This document shows positions 34,084-43,404 of a stretch of 64,000 bases of DNA, piece by piece. The notes under the pieces were generated by a model. That model made no database searches. It was not told the origin of the DNA and was given only the letters and a program-made list of their open reading frames with translations. The DNA lies in contig NZ_JBDIVE010000002.1 in NCBI RefSeq assembly GCF_039631295.1, positions 124,001-188,000 of the forward strand, read 5' to 3'. The stretch comes from Viridibacterium sediminicola (GTDB taxonomy: Bacteria; Pseudomonadota; Gammaproteobacteria; Burkholderiales; Rhodocyclaceae). Both the position numbers and the translations under genes were made by a program. Position 1 is the stretch's first letter; each line of letters opens with the position of its first letter.

Positions 34084-35571
34084 TTATTTCATGGCCAGCG
34101 AGTTATTACCCCAACATTGCTCGTACTTCCAGCCGGTCAGCTCTTCAGCAATAGCCCGCGCCTCAGCGGAGGCGTCTTCGATCTTACCGCCTGCTTTAAT
34201 ACGCGCTATTTCCTTGAGCAAAACGGCATGGTTTTTACGATCAAGCTTCATTTGCGTCGTGTAATAAATGCCGCCCAAGGCCAGGCCAATCACGCCGAGA
34301 GAAAAAACGCCCACAATGGCTTGCACCGCTGACTCCGGCTGTGCTGCCTGGCCGGAAACGAAGCCATATTGACCCAGCACCCAGCCCATACAAAAAACAA
34401 TGATAGAGCGTATGATTTTCCCGGCAAAAGTCATCGCGCCCGCATAGATACCCTCACGGCGGCGCCCGGTCAGCACCTCATCCACGTCGGCCAAAAATGT
34501 GTAGATCGTCCATGGAATATAATAAACACCGCCGGTACTAAAGCCAAAAATCGCTGTAACCGCATACAAAACGATAAGCGTGACTTGTTGCGACCAGCCC
34601 AGAAAATACAGTGAAACATAAGCCATGACCGAGATACAGACAACCATCAAGGCGACACGGTAAGGCTTTGCGAATCCGTATTTAATACAGATCCCAATAA
34701 ACATGAATGTCGATACAAACTGCAAGATCGAGCTAAAGCTGTTGAGCCCGGCCACGATCTGCTTGTCCTGCCCCAACGCGAAGATGATGAAATAGGTGAA
34801 CGCGGAGGTAAACAGCCATTCAGCGCCAAAGCCCAGCAGATACATCCCCAAGTGCTTTCGAAATATCTTCAAGCGGAATGTCGAGGCCATATCGATGCTC
34901 AGCTTTTTCAGGGCCTGCCACAGGCTCGTCGTAGTCTCCCGCACCACTTCCGATGCCGGCCGCTCCCACGAAGTCAGATAGAGCGCAATCATCGCTACAC
35001 ACATGATTGCCGCGTAGATAACCCCGGTCATCAAAAATGGGATTGGCGAGTCTTTGCTGTAGACCAGAAAGAGCTGCGCAGGGATGAAGGCTCCCAAGAA
35101 GTTCGCCGCTTTACCAAACATGGCTTTCGAGCCGGTCAGCTTGGAACGGACCGCGAAATCCGAAGTCATTTCGGCCGCCAGGGTTTCATAGGGCACCATG
35201 ATTGACGTATAGATCAGCTCGAACAGCGCGTACGTTGTCAGGTAATACCAAAAGCCGAATCCCTGCATCCAGAGAAACGGGTAAAGCAAAACGAGCGGAA
35301 TCCCCAACAGAATAAAGAAGCGCCGCCGGCCAAAGCGCTGGCCAATACGCGTGTTATAAAAATTGTCACTTATGTAGCCCATCACCGGATTGCTGATCGC
35401 ATCCAGCACACTCGCGACAGAGAAAATAGCTGCGGCTTGAACAACAGACAGATTACAAAATGTCGTATAAAAATAGATCAGCCATGCACCACTGATCGCC
35501 AGAGCTCCACTGCCTAACAAATTCGCGCTGCCATAACCCAGCGTATGCTTAAGTTTTATTTGCTTAGTCAT
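34084..35571 (-). CDS. GPH-family (MelB-like) sugar:cation symporter, MFS
   Basis: Membrane carrier of 495 aa with about 12 hydrophobic helices. GPH/MelB signatures are the N-terminal LGYGSANLLGSGAL, DAISNPVMGYISDN in the loop 2-3 region (the cation-site Asp), RFGRRRFFILLGIPL, MVPYETLAAEMT, and GVYYIPWTIYTFLADVDE in the second half. It probably imports a glycoside, uronide or oligosaccharide with Na+ or H+. The gene is AT-richer than its surroundings and stands alone between repeat clusters, so it looks acquired. A link to the pectate lyase at 15.5 kb is possible but unsupported by proximity. Confidence 0.85.
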   Translation of the reverse strand: MTKQIKLKHTLGYGSANLLGSGALAISGAWLIYFYTTFCNLSVVQAAAIFSVASVLDAISNPVMGYISDNFYNTRIGQRFGRRRFFILLGIPLVLLYPFLWMQGFGFWYYLTTYALFELIYTSIMVPYETLAAEMTSDFAVRSKLTGSKAMFGKAANFLGAFIPAQLFLVYSKDSPIPFLMTGVIYAAIMCVAMIALYLTSWERPASEVVRETTTSLWQALKKLSIDMASTFRLKIFRKHLGMYLLGFGAEWLFTSAFTYFIIFALGQDKQIVAGLNSFSSILQFVSTFMFIGICIKYGFAKPYRVALMVVCISVMAYVSLYFLGWSQQVTLIVLYAVTAIFGFSTGGVYYIPWTIYTFLADVDEVLTGRRREGIYAGAMTFAGKIIRSIIVFCMGWVLGQYGFVSGQAAQPESAVQAIVGVFSLGVIGLALGGIYYTTQMKLDRKNHAVLLKEIARIKAGGKIEDASAEARAIAEELTGWKYEQCWGNNSLAMK

Positions 35572-35611
35572 TTTTAATACTATTTTTTAGAGGGAAAACG
35601 TTATTTTTAGT

Positions 35612-35624
35612 GATTGTTTCAATC
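35612..35624. promoter_or_regulatory. Possible operator dyad upstream of the symporter gene
   Basis: GATTG-TTT-CAATC is a perfect 5+3+5 dyad 41 bases before the symporter start, next to an AACGTT palindrome at 35598-35603. Either could be a repressor site. No regulator gene is adjacent. Confidence 0.3.
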
Positions 35625-36589
35625 TCGCGAAAGCTCAGCCTTGAGCCAGCGCAAGAGCGTGGGTATTGCTCAGAACTAAAAAAACAATTGATTAATCACA
35701 AGAGCGCCAAAGGCAAAAAAATCAATTGCCGCACATTTAGTGCTTGACTGATTTTGTTTGCCGTACCGACTCGCGCAAAGCTTTTCGACTTTCGCTGCAC
35801 AGTACGCCCTGGCCCACACAGGTGGCCGATGGCGCGCGGACAAAGGGGCGCCCACTATGCCAAGCCGCGAACGAAAGACAAAATCAAATTTTTTTTGATC
35901 CGCCGCGGCCATGAAAACAGCGCGAAGCTTGATATTTGTCATGCTCCGGCAGGTGCGGAGCTTGGTTTCAACAGCGCCCCGACTTCTCCGCGTGCTGGAG
36001 ATGAAGCGGGTGAAGATCGCGGCCAGCGCGATCAGCAGCGCTTCGCTTGAGATCATGGCCGTGGCTGCCCAAAATTTGCGCATCCATTAAAAATCCATTT
36101 CAGACAATCACTTGCAAAGCCTGTCCCGCAGCGCCCCCCAAGCTTATCCACACATTCTGTGGGGAAGATCGCAGCACAGCGGCCGCCAACGAGGGTTTAT
36201 CCCCAACAGGACGGCGTGAAACGGTGTTGCGTGTGAAAACGGCGATCTTTGGGCGGCTTGCCCAAAAATTGAACAGCGCCTGTTTTTCCTTTCCGGCCAG
36301 CGCTTTGCGTAGTCTGTCCCGACGCTACTCCCAGGCTTGTCCACATTTTCTGTGGGAAAGCGGGCGCTGCGCGGGGCGACGGCGGGCTTTATCCCCAGCC
36401 AGGCCGCTTGGCAGGCGGTTTTGCGCAACAATGAAGCGATTTTCCAGTGCCCGGCGCGGTCTGCCCAAAATTTGCGCAGTGCGCAAAAAGCCTTTTCTGC
36501 CAAACGTTTGCGGAAGCTGTCCCGACGCAACTCCCAGGCTTGTCCACATTTTCTGTGGGAAAGCCGCAATACCCACAGGCGCGGGCGAC
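35625..36589. other. Intergenic region between symporter and tadA
   Basis: About 965 bp. The first 430 bp hold nothing I recognise except a U-rich dyad ATCAAA-TTTTT-TTTGAT (35883-35899). The remaining ~530 bp are units C-E of the DnaA-box-like repeat. Open frames here are shadows of repeat DNA. Confidence 0.6.
36061..36580 (+). repeat. DnaA-box-like hairpin repeat, units C, D and E
   Basis: Unit C: exact DnaA consensus TTATCCACA at 36144-36152 plus TTATCCCCA at 36197-36205 (53 bp). Unit D: TTGTCCACA 36337-36345 plus TTATCCCCA 36389-36397 (52 bp). Unit E: TTGTCCACA 36540-36548. Each first box is followed by TGTGGG-GAAG or TGTGGGAAAG, forming a hairpin. CTGTCCCG precedes all, and TGCCCAAAA starts each unit. 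All five units A-E have the same orientation. Confidence 0.78.
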
Positions 36590-37060
36590 TCAGGCCAGCA
36601 GGGGCTTTTGCCGGCGGGCGGCGAAGAAGCTTGAGAGCAGGCCACCGGCCTCGCTGGCGAGCAGGCCGCCTTCGACGCGGGCGTGGTGGTTGAGGCGCGC
36701 TTCGGCATACACATCGAGCACGCTGCCGGCGACACCGGTCTTGGGGTCGGTGGCGCCGAACACGACCCGCGCGATGCGCGCATGCATGATCGCGCCGCTG
36801 CACATCAGGCAAGGTTCGAGGGTGACGTAGAGTTCGCAGCCGGGCAGGCGGTAGTTGCCGAGGGTCTTGCCGGCATCGCGCAGGGCCATGACTTCGGCAT
36901 GCGCCGTGGGGTCGTGGCGCAGGATGGGCTGGTTGAAGCCGCGGCCGACGATCTTGCCTTCCAGCACCACCACCGCGCCCACCGGCACCTCGCCCAGGCT
37001 GCCCGCCTCGCGCGCCAGCGCCAGCGCTTCGCGCATGAAAAATTCGTCTTGCTCGCCCAT
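36590..37060 (-). CDS. tadA: tRNA adenosine(34) deaminase
   Basis: Makes inosine at the tRNA-Arg wobble position. The deaminase zinc site is complete: HAE in TAHAEVMAL with the catalytic Glu, and PCLMCSG with two Cys ligands. RNA-contact segment VGAVVVLEGKIVGRGFNQP is present, and the C-terminal FFAARR is usual. Length 156 aa. It is a normal housekeeping gene at the right edge of the repeat-rich island. Confidence 0.95.
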   Translation of the reverse strand: MGEQDEFFMREALALAREAGSLGEVPVGAVVVLEGKIVGRGFNQPILRHDPTAHAEVMALRDAGKTLGNYRLPGCELYVTLEPCLMCSGAIMHARIARVVFGATDPKTGVAGSVLDVYAEARLNHHARVEGGLLASEAGGLLSSFFAARRQKPLLA

Positions 37061-37188
37061 TGCCTAGTCCTATAGGTTTTTATTTTTACAATCGCTAAAT
37101 CAGCCGGGCCGCCACCCGGAGGAATACCTAGCCAAGCTTCGCATTATCGCTTGTGCGAGCCCCTGACCATATGGCGCGTTGTACTGCG

Positions 37189-37232
37189 TTGCATCCGGGG
37201 ACGCCTTACGTATAATAAGAACGATTCTTATT
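37189..37232 (+). promoter_or_regulatory. Fur box and promoter of fecI 2
   Basis: -35 TTGCAT (37189-37194), 16-bp spacer, -10 TATAAT (37211-37216). The 19-bp Fur dyad AATAAGAACGATTCTTATT (37214-37232) overlaps the -10, the strongest of the five boxes. Confidence 0.8.
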
Positions 37233-37269
37233 TGCAAAGCAAGCTTCCCGAGCTTGCGAATGAGGCTTC

Positions 37270-37797
37270 ATGTCCGCAGCACCGTCTTCGCTCCTGCAGC
37301 AAGAAATCCAGACGCTCTACAGCGAGTATTACGGCTGGCTGCACACATGGCTACGCAAAAAACTGGGCTGTGCACACAATGCCGCCGATCTGGCGCACGA
37401 CACCTTTGTGCGCATCATCGCCTCGCGCGACGCACTTCTGGGCATCCAGGAACCACGCGCCTATCTCACGACAACAGCCAAACGCTTGATGATTGACCGC
37501 GCCCGCCGCCAGCTCATCGAGCAAGCCTATCTTGCCGAGCTGGAGATGCTGGACGTTGCGCTGCATGCCTCGCCCGAAGAGACGCTGATGGCCCTGCAGG
37601 CTTTGGAGCAAATCTGTGCAGCACTGGAGCACGTGTCGACCAAGGCACGCGAAGCCTTCGTACTGCATTATCTGGAACAGCAGACACACGCACGCATCGC
37701 GGAGCACCTGGCGGTGTCAACACGCATGGTGCAGAAATACCTTGTTCAGGCCTTGTTGCAATGTCGCCAGCAGTGCGCTGCGATGGCTGAACACTAG
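37270..37797 (+). CDS. FecI-family ECF sigma factor 2
   Basis: 175 aa. Region 2 has LYSEYYGWLHTWLRKKLGC and DLAHDTFVRII; region 4 has HARIAEHLAVSTRMVQKYL. It is preceded by a Fur box 37 bp upstream and followed after 2 bp by fecR 2. It should transcribe receptor 2 on signal. Less GC-rich than the other fecI genes, like the rest of module 2. Confidence 0.92.
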   Translation: MSAAPSSLLQQEIQTLYSEYYGWLHTWLRKKLGCAHNAADLAHDTFVRIIASRDALLGIQEPRAYLTTTAKRLMIDRARRQLIEQAYLAELEMLDVALHASPEETLMALQALEQICAALEHVSTKAREAFVLHYLEQQTHARIAEHLAVSTRMVQKYLVQALLQCRQQCAAMAEH

Positions 37798-37799
37798 GC

Positions 37800-38846
37800 A
37801 TGAACGCGCGCGCTGTCGAGCCGGATGAGGACGCGATTGCTGCGCAGGCGGCCGAATGGATCGTCATGCTCAGCGCGGATGACCCGGCCGAGCGTGCCGA
37901 AGCGCAGGTGGGCTTCAGCACCTGGAAGCAGGCTGATCCACGCCACGCGGCAGCCGCCGCACAACTGGAAGGGCTGATCGGCCAGCTGCAGGCCATGCGC
38001 CAGCAAGCCGGCGGCAGCGCCGGCCCGGCACGTGCCGCACTGCATGCCGCGCAAGGCACCAAGCGCAGCCGCAGCAAGCTGCCGCGCGCGCTCGGTCTTC
38101 TGCTGCTCATGCTGGCGCCCGCTTATGTCACGCTACAAATCCGTCCTCCCGCGTATTGGCTGGCTGACTTCCACACCGCCACCGGCGAGTGGGCCACGCA
38201 TACTTTGCAGGACGGCACACGCGTCACACTCAATAGCGCCAGCGCCATCAACCTGCATTACGACGCAGGACAACGCCGCATCGAACTCGTCCAAGGCGAG
38301 ATTCTTGTCGACGTTGCCAAGGACAGGACACGCCCCTTTGTCGTAGAGACACCTGAGGGGAACATCCGCGCGCTGGGAACACGTTTTGTCGTCGACCGGG
38401 AAGAGGACGCAACCCTATTGAGCATGCTCGAATCGAAAGTGCTGGTCCGTACAGCCAGAGAAATCGCTGCACAGCCACTCGGAACGGATGCCAAAACAAA
38501 CGCCGAGGGACTGCGTGTCAGCGCTGGCGAACGTGTGCGCATGACACCGGAAGCCATCAGTCCCGTTGAAAAAATCAATCCGCGCGAACTTAGCGACGCT
38601 TGGCAGAAGCACGAACTCATCGTCAATAACGCGCCACTGAGTCAAGTGCTGGACGCCCTCGCACGTCAACGCCCTGGCTACATTCAGTACAACCGTGCGC
38701 AAATCGAAAACATCCGCGTCTCAGCCGTGCTGCCATTGAACGATAGCGAGCGGGCACTGCAACTGCTGCTCAATAATTTTCCTCAGCTACGCATCCGCAT
38801 GCTCACACGTTACCTGGTGCTGATTGATGCCCCCACCAGGCAATAG
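37800..38846 (+). CDS. FecR-family anti-sigma factor 2
   Basis: 348 aa. The cytoplasmic N-terminal segment has AAEWIVMLSADDPAERAEAQ; a membrane span lies at ~97-115 (ALGLLLLMLAPAYVTLQI); the FecR domain shows TLQDGTRVTLNSASAINLHYD and ETPEGNIRALGTRFVV; the C-terminal domain ends VLDALARQRPGYIQYN...IRVSAVLP. It sits between fecI 2 and receptor 2. No twin-Arg signal is obvious. Confidence 0.92.
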   Translation: MNARAVEPDEDAIAAQAAEWIVMLSADDPAERAEAQVGFSTWKQADPRHAAAAAQLEGLIGQLQAMRQQAGGSAGPARAALHAAQGTKRSRSKLPRALGLLLLMLAPAYVTLQIRPPAYWLADFHTATGEWATHTLQDGTRVTLNSASAINLHYDAGQRRIELVQGEILVDVAKDRTRPFVVETPEGNIRALGTRFVVDREEDATLLSMLESKVLVRTAREIAAQPLGTDAKTNAEGLRVSAGERVRMTPEAISPVEKINPRELSDAWQKHELIVNNAPLSQVLDALARQRPGYIQYNRAQIENIRVSAVLPLNDSERALQLLLNNFPQLRIRMLTRYLVLIDAPTRQ

Positions 38847-38936
38847 CGATTAATTTAGTTTTTTTGGCACTGACTGGTTCCACTTTGTGTTTCTCGCGCG
38901 TCAAGGCAGATGAAACCCACAAACAGGAGCCCGAAC

Positions 38937-41366
38937 ATGAACATCCACCAACAGCCGACCGCGGCAAGCACCACGCGCCTGCGCCTGAGCCCTCTGGCTG
39001 TCGCCTTTCATATCGCCTTTGCCAGTAGCCTGTTCGCCGGCTATGCACCGGAGGCCAGCGCGCAGGGCGCCGCAGCACTTACCCAATATGACATCCCGAG
39101 CGGGCCGCTTGCCGAAGCGCTCAATCGCTTTGCGCAACAATCCGGCGTCGCCATCGCCGTCGATGCCAAACAACTGCAAGGCTTGCTTACGCGTGGCCTC
39201 AAGGGCCGTTACAGCATTGAAACAGGCTTTGAATCACTGCTACGCGATAGTGGCTTTGCTGCCAGCAAAACGAATGCTGGCTATGTGCTGCGGGCAGTGC
39301 CTCGAACGCCTGCCGCCAAGGCGGCGGAACCGGAGCTGCCCGCGGTGACGGTAAGGGCCCGCGCAGAACAGGAAACCGCGACCGGCCCTGTTTCGGGCTA
39401 CGTCGCCAAACGCAGCGCCACCGGGACCAAGACCGACACACCGATCATCGAAACACCGCAGTCGATCACGGTCATCAGCCGCGAGCAGATGACGACCCAG
39501 GCGACGCAGACCGTGGGTGAGGCCCTGCGCTATACCTCTGGCGTACTGGCTGAACAATACGGCGGCACCGACCTGCGCATCGATCAGTTCATGCTGCGCG
39601 GCTACTCCAGCAGCATGCCCTATCTAGACGGGCTCACCACCGCCAGCCGCTACACCCTGCTGTCGGAGAACGTCGAGCCTTACGGACTGGAGCGAGTCGA
39701 AGTGCTGCGCGGCCCTTCATCGGTTCTTTATGGGCAGAACATCCCCGGCGGACTGGTCAGCCTGCAGAGCAAGCGCCCCACCGATGAGGCTTTTGGTGAA
39801 GTCGGCCTGCAGACCGGCAACTACGGCCGGGCAGAAGCCACTTTCGATCTCGGCGGCCCGCTTGGGGAAAGCGGCCAGCTCAGCTACCGCCTCACTGGCC
39901 TGACCCGCAACACGGGCACACAAGTGGATGAGGTGGACTCGAAGCGCTACTACCTGGCCCCCTCGCTGACCTGGAAACCCACGGCCAACACCCGTCTGAC
40001 CGTGCTGGCAAAAATCCAGCGCCAGGAAGACGGCTACTCGACGCAATACCTGCCCGCGAGCACCACACTCAATGCGGGCACCTACGGCCGCGTTCCCACC
40101 AGCCTGTTTACCGGCGAGCAAGATCTGAACAAGGTCAATCGCACTCAGCAAAGCCTGGGCTACAGCCTCGAACACAGCCTGAACAGTGCCTGGACGTTCC
40201 GCCAGAACCTGCGCTTGTCGCAGACCCGCACCGACATCGGCTACGTCTATGCCGCCGGGCTGGCCACCGGCACCTCCAAACTCAACCGCTACACGCTGGC
40301 GGCAGATGCCAAACAGCTCAATCTTGCGGTCGACACCCAGGCGGAAAGCCGATTCCGTCTGGCCAATACCGAACACAAGGCGCTGATCGGCGTGGATTAC
40401 TTCCGCGCCCACGACCACTGGTCGGAGCAGGATGGGGACGCCACCGCGCTCGACATCCTGAATCCGGTCTATGGCCAAAGCTACACCTTGCCGGAAGTAG
40501 ATTTCGCAACCGAAGACACGCTCAAGCAGATCGGCCTCTATCTGCAGGATCAGGTTCGCCTTGGCGCCTGGTCATTCACCGGTGGCCTGCGCCGTGATCA
40601 GGCCGACACCAAGACCATCAATCTGCTCGCCGCCTCGACCACCAAGCAAACGGACAGGAAACTCACTGGCCGCTTGGGCCTCGTCTATCTCTTTGACAAC
40701 GGCTTTGCGCCCTACGCCAGCTATTCAACCTCCTTCACCCCGACCATTGGCACCCGTTTCGACGGATCCCCTTTCAAGCCGACCACCGCCCGCCAGGCAG
40801 AGCTCGGCCTCAAGTATCAAGCTCCGGACGCGAAGAGCTTCATCACCACCTCGCTGTATCAACTGACCCAGCAAAACGGCCTGACGTCCGACCCCGATCA
40901 CCTCTACTACTACGTGCAGACCGGAGAGGTCCAAGTGCGCGGCGCAGAAGTTTCCAGCACCGTCGAACTGCGCCGTGGCCTGTCGGCCATCGCGGCCTAC
41001 ACCCTCATGGATGCCGAAATCACGAAGAGCAATGACGGCTACACCGGCAAAACGCCCAAAGATGTACCACGCCAGATGGCCAGCCTCTGGTTGGACCAAA
41101 AATTCGGCAGCACATGGAAGGGCATGCAAGCCGGCGCGGGCATCCGCTATATCGGTTACCGCTATGGCAGCAATGACAATAGCTTGCGCATCCCGGCCAA
41201 TACCTTCGTCGATGCGATGCTCGGCTACACGCTTGGCCAATGGAGCTTCGCCCTCAACGTTCGCAACCTGTTCGACAAGGTCACGGTTGCCACCTGCGAC
41301 AGCAGTAGCCGTTGCGTCTATGGCTTGCGTCGCTCGGTGATCGCCTCCAGCAACTATCGCTGGTAA
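38937..41366 (+). CDS. TonB-dependent siderophore receptor/transducer 2 (FhuA-like, STN)
   Basis: 809 aa. Signal peptide to about residue 42 (ASAQG), STN domain (YDIPSGPLAEALNRFAQQSG), TonB-box region LPAVTVRA, plug with TDTPIIETPQSITVIS and LRGPSSVLYGQNIPGG, and a barrel ending SVIASSNYRW. The C-terminal Cys pair (ATCDSSSRCVYG) and the plug start are shared with receptor 3 and recall hydroxamate (ferrichrome-type) receptors. ATG 38937 has AGGAG 7 bases upstream. Confidence 0.92.
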   Translation: MNIHQQPTAASTTRLRLSPLAVAFHIAFASSLFAGYAPEASAQGAAALTQYDIPSGPLAEALNRFAQQSGVAIAVDAKQLQGLLTRGLKGRYSIETGFESLLRDSGFAASKTNAGYVLRAVPRTPAAKAAEPELPAVTVRARAEQETATGPVSGYVAKRSATGTKTDTPIIETPQSITVISREQMTTQATQTVGEALRYTSGVLAEQYGGTDLRIDQFMLRGYSSSMPYLDGLTTASRYTLLSENVEPYGLERVEVLRGPSSVLYGQNIPGGLVSLQSKRPTDEAFGEVGLQTGNYGRAEATFDLGGPLGESGQLSYRLTGLTRNTGTQVDEVDSKRYYLAPSLTWKPTANTRLTVLAKIQRQEDGYSTQYLPASTTLNAGTYGRVPTSLFTGEQDLNKVNRTQQSLGYSLEHSLNSAWTFRQNLRLSQTRTDIGYVYAAGLATGTSKLNRYTLAADAKQLNLAVDTQAESRFRLANTEHKALIGVDYFRAHDHWSEQDGDATALDILNPVYGQSYTLPEVDFATEDTLKQIGLYLQDQVRLGAWSFTGGLRRDQADTKTINLLAASTTKQTDRKLTGRLGLVYLFDNGFAPYASYSTSFTPTIGTRFDGSPFKPTTARQAELGLKYQAPDAKSFITTSLYQLTQQNGLTSDPDHLYYYVQTGEVQVRGAEVSSTVELRRGLSAIAAYTLMDAEITKSNDGYTGKTPKDVPRQMASLWLDQKFGSTWKGMQAGAGIRYIGYRYGSNDNSLRIPANTFVDAMLGYTLGQWSFALNVRNLFDKVTVATCDSSSRCVYGLRRSVIASSNYRW

Positions 41367-41372
41367 GCATCC

Positions 41373-42572
41373 ATGCATCCAGATTCCCGCCCCGGAGAGC
41401 GGCGCCTGCGCCGCTGGTTCGCCCTGCACAGCTGGAGCTCGCTGCTGTGCACCCTGTTCTTGTTTGGCGCTTGCCTCACCGGGCTGCCACTGGTGTTTGC
41501 CGACGAACTCGGAGACGCACTCATACCCATGGCGGCTTACGCCGAGCTGCCGCAAGACACGCCGCGAATCAGTCTGGACCGCATCACCCAGTCGGCACGG
41601 CAGGCTTTTCCAAAGGATCTGATCACCGGCATCTTCTTGGATCCGGACGCACCCCAGATCCGGGTCTATATGGCACCTTCATGGGAACTTTCGGAAGATC
41701 CGCAGCACATGCACTGGCTCGCCTTCGACGCCCGCACGGGCAGCCTGCTGGGCGAATCCGCCAACTCGCCGGCATGGCTGCCCAAGTTCAATCAAAGCCT
41801 GTTTGCCCTGCATACCGGTCTGTTCGCAGGTTTGCCCGGGGCGCTCGTGTTCGGTGCAATGGGACTGCTGTTCGTCCTCGCCATCATCTCCGGCGTCGTG
41901 CTCTACGGCCCTTACATGCGCAAACTGGAATTCGGCACCGTGCGCAGCGGGAAATCCCGCCGCCTGAAATGGTTGGATCTCCACAACCTGCTGGGCATCG
42001 CCACGGTGGTCTGGGCACTGGTGGTCGGGCTCACCGGCGCCCTGAACGAGCTGACCACCCCCTTGTTCGCACTGTGGCAGCGTACGGATGTGCAGGCAGT
42101 CATCGCGCCCTGGCGGGGCAAAGTACCGCCCTCACCCGATGAAATGGGCTCGCTGCAGGCTGCGCTGCAAAAAGTGCTCGCCGCACAGCCGGGCATGATC
42201 GTCACCGGTATCGACTTTCCGGGCAGCCGCTATGGCAGCTCGCACCACTACGTGCTGTGGGCCAGGGGCAATAGCGCGCTGACCTCCCGGCTACTCAGCC
42301 CGGCACTGGTGGATGCACGCAGCGGCGAACTCAATGCAATCGTGACCATGCCCTGGTATCTGCGCATGATCGAAGTTTCGCGCCCGCTTCATTTCGGGGA
42401 CTACGCCGGGCTACCGCTCAAGATCGTCTGGGGCTTGCTTGATCTCATCACCCTCGTGGTGCTGGGCAGCGGGCTGTATCTTTGGATCACGCGCCGTCAC
42501 ACCCACAAGGCGCGGCTCGCGCACATCCTGGCTGCCCACGAGGCGCTGGAAAAACAGGAGTCATCCGCATGA
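41373..42572 (+). CDS. PepSY-TM membrane protein of iron module 2
   Basis: 399 aa with helices near 15-40, 150-175, 200-225 and 350-375. Membrane His residues lie in FALHSWSSLL, FALHTGLFAG and LDLHNLLG. It follows receptor 2 by 6 bp and overlaps the next small gene by 4 bp. The likely role is periplasmic/inner-membrane iron reduction or release from siderophore, by analogy with family members near receptors; not proven. Confidence 0.85.
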   Translation: MHPDSRPGERRLRRWFALHSWSSLLCTLFLFGACLTGLPLVFADELGDALIPMAAYAELPQDTPRISLDRITQSARQAFPKDLITGIFLDPDAPQIRVYMAPSWELSEDPQHMHWLAFDARTGSLLGESANSPAWLPKFNQSLFALHTGLFAGLPGALVFGAMGLLFVLAIISGVVLYGPYMRKLEFGTVRSGKSRRLKWLDLHNLLGIATVVWALVVGLTGALNELTTPLFALWQRTDVQAVIAPWRGKVPPSPDEMGSLQAALQKVLAAQPGMIVTGIDFPGSRYGSSHHYVLWARGNSALTSRLLSPALVDARSGELNAIVTMPWYLRMIEVSRPLHFGDYAGLPLKIVWGLLDLITLVVLGSGLYLWITRRHTHKARLAHILAAHEALEKQESSA

Positions 42573-42748
42573 GCGCCGCGCAAAAACCTCGCAATAGCCT
42601 GCTTCGCGTCTGGGCGATGCCGGTGCTACTCGCCGCGCTCACCCTCTTCGGTCTGCTCGCCGCATTGCTGGGCAGCGGTGCATGGCATGTCTTGTCGTGG
42701 GTCTCCCTGTGTCTGCCACTGCTGATCGTGCTGCGATACCTCCTCTAA
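42569..42748 (+). CDS. Small two-helix membrane protein of iron module 2
   Basis: 59 aa, mostly two hydrophobic helices (~15-35 and 38-58). ATG 42569 overlaps the PepSY stop as ATGA and has AGGAG 7 bases upstream, so translation is convincing. It occupies the place taken by DUF3325/DUF3649 genes in module 5. I do not recognise a named family; perhaps an accessory subunit of the PepSY protein. Confidence 0.7.
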   Translation: MSAAQKPRNSLLRVWAMPVLLAALTLFGLLAALLGSGAWHVLSWVSLCLPLLIVLRYLL

Positions 42749-42793
42749 ACTCGACAAGCCCTCACGAGACGCCCTGCAACGGGCCATCAGGAT

Positions 42794-42839
42794 TTGACGC
42801 CAAGCGCCCATCAGCCTGACAATAAGAATCATTCTCAAT
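42794..42839 (+). promoter_or_regulatory. Fur box and promoter of fecI 3
   Basis: -35 TTGACG (42794-42799), 18-bp spacer, -10 GACAAT (42818-42823), overlapped by Fur dyad AATAAGAATCATTCTCAAT (42821-42839). Confidence 0.75.
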
Positions 42840-42896
42840 GGCAAGCCAGGCCTTCAGATAGCCAGCCAGTGATTCCTGTTCTTCCGGAGGCTTCCC

Positions 42897-43403
42897 GTGA
42901 GCGCTATCGCTTCATCCCACCCCGTCGCCGAACTCTATGTCGAGCACCACAGCTGGCTGCAGGGCTGGCTGCGGCGCAAGCTGGGTTGTACGCATCGCGC
43001 CGCCGATCTCGCCCACGACACCTTCCTGCGCCTGATCAATCGTGAGGAGCCGGTCGCCATCCAGGAGCCGCGTGCCTTTCTGACGACGGTCGCGCAGCGC
43101 GTGCTGGCCAACCACTGGCGGCGCGAATATCTGGAGCAGGCCTATCTTGCCGCCCTGGCCTTGCAGCCGGAAGCGCTGGCGCCGTCGCCGGAGGAGCGCC
43201 AGATCATCCTCGCGACGCTGAGCGAGATCGACGCCCTGCTCGCCACCTTGCCGGACGAGGTCCGCCGCGTCTTCCTGCGCTCACAGCTCGATGGCCGCAA
43301 GCAGGGCGAGATCGCCGCCGAACTGGGTATTTCGGTCACCACCGTCAAGCGCCATCTGCGGCGCGCCGGCGCGCTGTGCTACTTCGCGCTTGATGTGGCC
43401 TGA
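42897..43403 (+). CDS. FecI-family ECF sigma factor 3
   Basis: 168 aa. GTG start 42897 has GGAGG 7 bases upstream. Region 2: AELYVEHHSWLQGWLRRKLGC, DLAHDTFLRL; region 4: QGEIAAELGISVTTVKRHL. Bases 42919-42984 are identical to 47271-47336 in fecI 4 (66 bp). One base separates its stop from the fecR 3 ATG. Confidence 0.92.
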   Translation: MSAIASSHPVAELYVEHHSWLQGWLRRKLGCTHRAADLAHDTFLRLINREEPVAIQEPRAFLTTVAQRVLANHWRREYLEQAYLAALALQPEALAPSPEERQIILATLSEIDALLATLPDEVRRVFLRSQLDGRKQGEIAAELGISVTTVKRHLRRAGALCYFALDVA

Positions 43404-43404
43404 G

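Noticed and set aside
35676..36083. 135-codon minus-strand frame between the symporter and tadA
   Set aside because: No ribosome site, no motif, partly in repeat DNA.
36144..36397. Reading the DnaA-box cluster as the chromosomal origin oriC
   Set aside because: No dnaA, dnaN, gyrB, rpmH or parAB genes are near, and there is no AT-rich unwinding region with 13-mers; only a secondary DnaA-binding role is plausible.
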